A DNA stretch of 6,885 bases, from the NCBI GenBank assembly GCA_025356715.1, contig JANXRU010000013.1:1-6885 (forward strand). The letters run 5' to 3'. This stretch comes from Bacteroidota bacterium (GTDB lineage: Bacteria > Bacteroidota > Bacteroidia > B-17B0 > B-17BO). The notes below the pieces were generated by a model. That model searched no databases. It had not been told where the DNA came from and was given only the letters and a program-made list of their open reading frames with translations. A program made the translations under genes and the position numbers. Shown in pieces: positions 3,801 through 6,885 of the stretch (positions within the stretch are counted from its first letter, which is position 1; each line of letters begins with the position of its first letter).

Positions 3801-6710
3801 TTAGTTTGTAACAACTGCCTTCTGTTTAGTAGCAGTGCCAATTAAAAAATAAACACCACTGGATAAATTATTTATTTTAGATGAATAATTGTTTTGATTA
3901 TTTAATTGAATAGTTTCTATAGTTTGTCCTAATTCGTTTGTTATAGTAATGACATCGGCTATTTGCGATTGAATAGTAAACTCACCATTATTAGGATTTG
4001 GGAAAACGATAACTGAATTGTTTAATACATGAGTAACAACTATATCAGTACAAATTGTAACACTTTGTGTAAACACACTTGAGTTTTGACAACCATTAGC
4101 ATCAGTCCCCGAAACGGTGTAGTTGGTTGTTGCAGATGGTGTAATCGCAATTTCAGTTCCGTTCGTATTATCGCTCCATGTATACGAAGTTGCTCCTAAT
4201 ACCGAAAGAGTGGAGGTTTGACCAGTACACAATAATGTATTTGTTGTTGATACATTTAAAATTGGTAAAGGATTAACCATGATAAGAACAGTAGCTGTTT
4301 TAGTACAAACATTAACATTTTTACCTGTTACTGAATAGGTTGCTGTCATTGTAGGTGATATTGTAATTGAACTTGTGAAAACACCTGTGCTCCATGTATA
4401 AGTTGTAGCCCCTGAACCTGTTAATGTAACTGGACTTCCTGCACAGGTTAATGTTGTACCTGTTATTGAAACTGTAGGAGATACTAATGTTGCAATGTTT
4501 CTCACAACAGCAGAAGTGCAACCATTGGCGGCTTCACCAATAACAGTATACGATGTATTGCTTGAAGGAGAAATTTGTAATGTATTAGTATTTGCTCCCC
4601 CAGTCCAAGTATAACTTGGCGCTCCTGCTACAGTTAATGTCATTAATGCGCCTGCACACATGGTTGTAGTGGTGGGCGTTAAAGTTAATGAAGGACTAGC
4701 CTTAACGGTAACCAAAATATTTTCTTTACTAGTGCAATTTCCAATACCAAAACCTGTAACTGTATAATTTGTTGTAGTTCCAGGAGAAACTGTAATGGAA
4801 GCGGTAGTAGGTCCAGTATTCCATTGATAAAAAATGGCACCAGATGCACCTAGTGTTGCTGTTTGACCAGAGCATATTGTGTAATTTGTAGTAACCGTTA
4901 ATGTTGGTAATGGAACAACCGTTAATGTTCTTACAATAGTATTCATACAGCCATTTGAGGTATTTGTACCAGATAATGTGTAAGTTTCATCCGCTGAAGG
5001 ATAGGTTGTTAAAGTTTGAGAATTTGATCCTGTACTCCACGTATATGTGTTAGCACCTGATGCAATTAAATTTACTGAACCATTTGCGCACACACTTAGA
5101 TTTGAAATGGCTAAATTTGGTATAGCCATAACACCTACTGTAACTATTGTTCTGTTTCCTGGGCCACAGGTACTATCTTGAATATAGTAAGTAGAAGTTG
5201 ATGATAAAACTGGAGTTGTAAAATTTGCACCAGCTCCTAAATAAGTACCGCCAATAGCAGCTGAATACCAGCTTATATTTCCAACTCCTGTTGCAGATAA
5301 GGTTGTTGTTTTTCCAGCACAAATAATTGTATTAGATGATGCTGAAGAATTAACAGCAGTAGGAGCATTACAAAATTCCAATTTCCATAAATCATTTGTA
5401 TTAGCCATTACTCCAGTTGTGAAATCTCTACCACTAAAAATCCAAAAATACCCGTTATTATCTTTGAAAGAACAAGCTTGTGAACGTCCACCAATAAGAT
5501 TTGAAATTGCTTTTATCCCTTTAGTTCCATAAACACTTGCCGAATTTCTTCCGTCAATTCCCGAAATCCATGTCCACTCATTTGTTAAAGTATTGTATTT
5601 CCATAAATCATTCATATGGCCAGTTAATGAAGTTGAATTCATTCCCCAACCACCGTGTATATACAAATCGTTATTATCACTCCAACTTATTGCTGATCTT
5701 CTGCAACCAGGAGTATTTGTAGTAGAAGGAACCCCTTTAACGCCATATAAACCTTGCCCATTAATGGTACTCAAACCGGATGTCCAAGTCCATTCATTAG
5801 TTGTAGGATTATATTTCCATAAATCGTTTAACTCACCTGTAGTACCCGAACCGCCCAAAAACCAAAAATTATTATTGGCATCAATCATTGAAACAGCACT
5901 AACTCTAGAACCCGGAAAATTTGCCGAAGATGGCGTTCCTTTAGTTCCATAAACGCCAGCAATGTTAAATGAACTGCTTCCTGAAATCCATGTCCATTGA
6001 TTTATCGCAATATCATATTTCCATAAATCTGCTTGATAACGATTCCCTGCAGCATTATAGCCACCATATAACCATAAGTTTCCGGCATTGTCAGTCCAAG
6101 TAGTACCACCCATTCGTCCATTTGGAACATTTGAAGTAGTAGTTACGCCCATAGTTCCATATACCACTGCTGGATTAATTGTGCTTGAACCTGAAACCCA
6201 AGTCCATTGATTTGTAGTTACATCAAATTTCCACAAATCATTTAAGTCACCAATGGCAGCTGTTGTACCATAACCATAACCTCCAAATAACCATAAATTA
6301 CCATTTAAATCTTTCCATTTAAATGCTGAATTCCTTGCGCCTGGAGTATTTGACGCAGAGGCTACTCCTTTTGTTCCATAAACACCTACAGAGTTATAAG
6401 TATTAGTGCCTGTTATCCAAGTCCACTCATTTGTAGCGGTATTGTATCTAAATAAAGCATTAAATCTGTTTGCAGAACTAGCGTTGCCGCCAAAAACCCA
6501 TAAATTCCCAGAATTATCGCCCCATGATGTTGCTTCATATATGGATGCAGGGGTATTTATTGTTGAAGGAACTCCTTTAGTACCAAATCCACTGGCTGCA
6601 TTGAGTGTATTTGGTCCAGACATCCATGTATACTGGGCTGTTTGTGTGTAAATTTGAGCAGATAATGACGCTCCGAAAGTAATTAAAAGTGCTGATAGTA
6701 GTTTTTTCAT
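3801..6710 (-). CDS. Secreted kelch-propeller/Ig-like repeat protein with T9SS type A sorting domain
   Basis: A 969-residue exported protein. Residues 1-18 form a signal peptide (MKKLL, a hydrophobic core, then SLSA with cleavage before Q19). Residues 27-446 hold six kelch-like repeats of 68-73 residues, each with a WTWxSG strand (YTWMSG in the first), YGTKGV, NxPGxR, NLWLFGG and NDLWKY. Residues 447-527 are an Ig-like module of the type common before Bacteroidota sorting domains (ICAG at 462-465, WYS at 481-483, TYYIQD at 507-512). Five further Ig-like modules of about 72 residues follow (528-886), each with YTW or a similar core strand and two Cys. The end (about 901-969) is a T9SS type A sorting domain: VFPNPNNGEF, ITNELGQ, LSSGVYFLIG and a basic tail. 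The sorting domain directs export through the T9SS and usually anchoring to the outer surface. No enzymatic motif is visible, so a binding or adhesin role is inferred. ATG start precedes the signal peptide; a terminator follows. Confidence 0.95.
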   Translation of the reverse strand: MKKLLSALLITFGASLSAQIYTQTAQYTWMSGPNTLNAASGFGTKGVPSTINTPASIYEATSWGDNSGNLWVFGGNASSANRFNALFRYNTATNEWTWITGTNTYNSVGVYGTKGVASASNTPGARNSAFKWKDLNGNLWLFGGYGYGTTAAIGDLNDLWKFDVTTNQWTWVSGSSTINPAVVYGTMGVTTTSNVPNGRMGGTTWTDNAGNLWLYGGYNAAGNRYQADLWKYDIAINQWTWISGSSSFNIAGVYGTKGTPSSANFPGSRVSAVSMIDANNNFWFLGGSGTTGELNDLWKYNPTTNEWTWTSGLSTINGQGLYGVKGVPSTTNTPGCRRSAISWSDNNDLYIHGGWGMNSTSLTGHMNDLWKYNTLTNEWTWISGIDGRNSASVYGTKGIKAISNLIGGRSQACSFKDNNGYFWIFSGRDFTTGVMANTNDLWKLEFCNAPTAVNSSASSNTIICAGKTTTLSATGVGNISWYSAAIGGTYLGAGANFTTPVLSSTSTYYIQDSTCGPGNRTIVTVGVMAIPNLAISNLSVCANGSVNLIASGANTYTWSTGSNSQTLTTYPSADETYTLSGTNTSNGCMNTIVRTLTVVPLPTLTVTTNYTICSGQTATLGASGAIFYQWNTGPTTASITVSPGTTTNYTVTGFGIGNCTSKENILVTVKASPSLTLTPTTTTMCAGALMTLTVAGAPSYTWTGGANTNTLQISPSSNTSYTVIGEAANGCTSAVVRNIATLVSPTVSITGTTLTCAGSPVTLTGSGATTYTWSTGVFTSSITISPTMTATYSVTGKNVNVCTKTATVLIMVNPLPILNVSTTNTLLCTGQTSTLSVLGATSYTWSDNTNGTEIAITPSATTNYTVSGTDANGCQNSSVFTQSVTICTDIVVTHVLNNSVIVFPNPNNGEFTIQSQIADVITITNELGQTIETIQLNNQNNYSSKINNLSSGVYFLIGTATKQKAVVTN
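3804..4010 (-). other. T9SS type A C-terminal sorting domain
   Basis: Residues 901-969 of the large protein. Visible landmarks are the entry motif VFPNPNNGEFTI, the central ITITNELGQTI strand pair, NNLSSGVYFLIG, and the short basic end TKQKAVVTN. This is the established C-terminal signal recognised by the type IX secretion machinery and normally cleaved on export. Components of that machinery are not encoded in the window. Confidence 0.92.
4053..5129 (-). repeat. Five tandem Ig-like modules with paired cysteines
   Basis: Residues 528-886 of the large protein form five modules of 71-72 residues. First-Cys positions are 541, 613, 685, 756 and 828; second-Cys positions are 588, 659, 731, 802 and 874, giving pair spacings of 47, 46, 46, 46 and 46. 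Each module shows C-x-G or CANG, then a Trp core strand (YTW or YQW), then YTV/YSV/YTL, then the second Cys. A sixth, divergent Ig-like module precedes them (C464 and C515). This looks like an extended, disulfide-stabilised stalk. Confidence 0.8.
5373..6632 (-). repeat. Six tandem kelch-like repeats, probable beta-propeller
   Basis: Residues 27-446 of the large protein. The second Trp of the WTW strand falls at 29, 98, 171, 241, 309 and 381, a period of 68-73. At the DNA level the encoded DLWK gives TTTCCAYAAATC on the plus strand at 5382, 5598, 5814, 6018 and 6228; the first repeat has ALFR instead. The first repeat starts with the strand that ends the other repeats, and the last stops at NDLWKLEF, as in a propeller closed by its N-terminus. 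The sixth repeat has SG in place of the GG pair. Confidence 0.85.
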
Positions 6711-6763
6711 AAATATAATTTTTTACGAAAATCACTATTTATTTGATTTTGGGTAATACTAAA

Positions 6764-6798
6764 TTCATGAATCGTATAATCTAGTTCACGAATCGTAT
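6764..6798. promoter_or_regulatory. Two 14-bp direct repeats, 21 bp apart, upstream of the secreted-protein gene
   Basis: TTCATGAATCGTAT (6764-6777) and TTCACGAATCGTAT (6785-6798) differ at one base and start exactly 21 bp apart, two helical turns. Both contain a TTCAYGAA core that is palindromic or nearly so. They lie 54-88 nt upstream of the large gene's ATG and abut the stop codon of the gene at the right edge. Paired direct repeats at about 21-22 bp are the known site layout of LytTR regulators, and the neighbouring fragment looks LytTR-like. Use as an operator is inferred. Confidence 0.5.
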
Positions 6799-6885
6799 TT
6801 AGATGGAAACACGAAGTTCCTTCAAAAGAGCTTCAAATTCCTGTTTTCTGTCGCGAGAAATAGTTACGGAAAACTCATTTTCCAT
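6799..6885 (-). CDS. C-terminal fragment of a gene entering from the right, possibly a LytTR-domain regulator
   Basis: An open minus-strand frame enters from the right edge and ends at a TAA (6799-6801), giving 28 residues. The stretch FSVTISRDRKQEFEALLKEL has the form of the end of a LytTR DNA-binding domain: a beta-strand, the conserved Ser-Arg, then a basic-to-amphipathic terminal helix. LytTR proteins are DNA-binding response regulators or stand-alone regulators. The Met codon at the very edge is probably internal, because a 28-residue gene of this composition is unlikely. The next minus-strand gene (large secreted protein) begins 88 nt downstream, with no terminator hairpin between, so read-through is possible. 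With so little sequence, the domain call is tentative. Confidence 0.5.
   Translation of the reverse strand: MENEFSVTISRDRKQEFEALLKELRVSI

Noticed and set aside
4321..4521. Minus-strand 66-codon open frame inside the Ig-like region
   Set aside because: It is an out-of-frame reading of the large gene, rich in Cys, Asn and Tyr from shifted Thr/Val codons, with no family resemblance.
5593..5952. Plus-strand open frame of 119 codons inside the kelch region
   Set aside because: It is antisense to the propeller repeats. Because those repeats share sequence, the same antisense frame stays open in several of them (also 5537-5722 and 6406-6651). The predicted peptides have no domain and no separate start context.
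5373..6632. Galactose oxidase-like enzyme
   Set aside because: Kelch-type blades are shared with that enzyme, but I could not identify copper-ligand or Cys-Tyr cofactor positions, and only six blades are visible. No catalytic call is made.
6764..6798. Fragment of a CRISPR array
   Set aside because: There are only two short 14-bp copies with a 7-bp gap and no spacer-length units or cas genes; the geometry fits a paired protein-binding site.
6799..6885. A complete 28-residue small gene beginning with the ATG at the right edge
   Set aside because: The Met codon coincides with the window boundary, and the sequence looks like the end of a LytTR-type domain. A truncated larger gene is the simpler reading.

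Overview
The window reads as chromosomal DNA from a member of the Bacteroidota. The evidence is low GC, A-rich start contexts without Shine-Dalgarno sequences, and a large secreted protein ending in a type IX secretion system (T9SS) type A sorting domain. Flavobacteriales or a close relative seems most likely, but genus and species cannot be read from the sequence. I saw no insertion sequences, tRNA or rRNA genes, CRISPR arrays or phage genes.

Layout from left to right: (i) the last 75 codons of a thiolase (+) meet tail to tail, with 4 nt between stop codons, a BaiN/RdsA (HI0933-like) flavoprotein gene (-). (ii) A 108-nt divergent intergenic region separates the flavoprotein from nhaA (+), a Na+/H+ antiporter. 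It holds an imperfect inverted repeat lying between two TATATTTA candidate -7 boxes. (iii) A bidirectional hairpin terminator separates nhaA from a compact minus-strand cluster transcribed as thioredoxin-like protein, small DUF6952-like protein, DUF3467 protein. (iv) A perfect 38-bp palindrome ends the next minus-strand gene, a 969-residue secreted protein. It has a signal peptide, six kelch-like repeats, six Ig-like modules and the T9SS sorting domain. (v) At the right edge are the last 28 codons of another minus-strand gene whose end resembles the C-terminus of a LytTR DNA-binding domain. Between it and the large gene are two near-identical 14-bp direct repeats, 21 bp start to start.

Most genes here are housekeeping or stress-related: acyl-CoA metabolism, flavin redox chemistry, sodium/proton homeostasis and thiol redox. 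They do not form one pathway. The most interesting points are the possible LytTR gene, tandem site and T9SS surface protein arrangement, the atypical thioredoxin with its small conserved-type partners, and the possible operator between nhaA and the flavoprotein gene. I found no convincing wholly new system.
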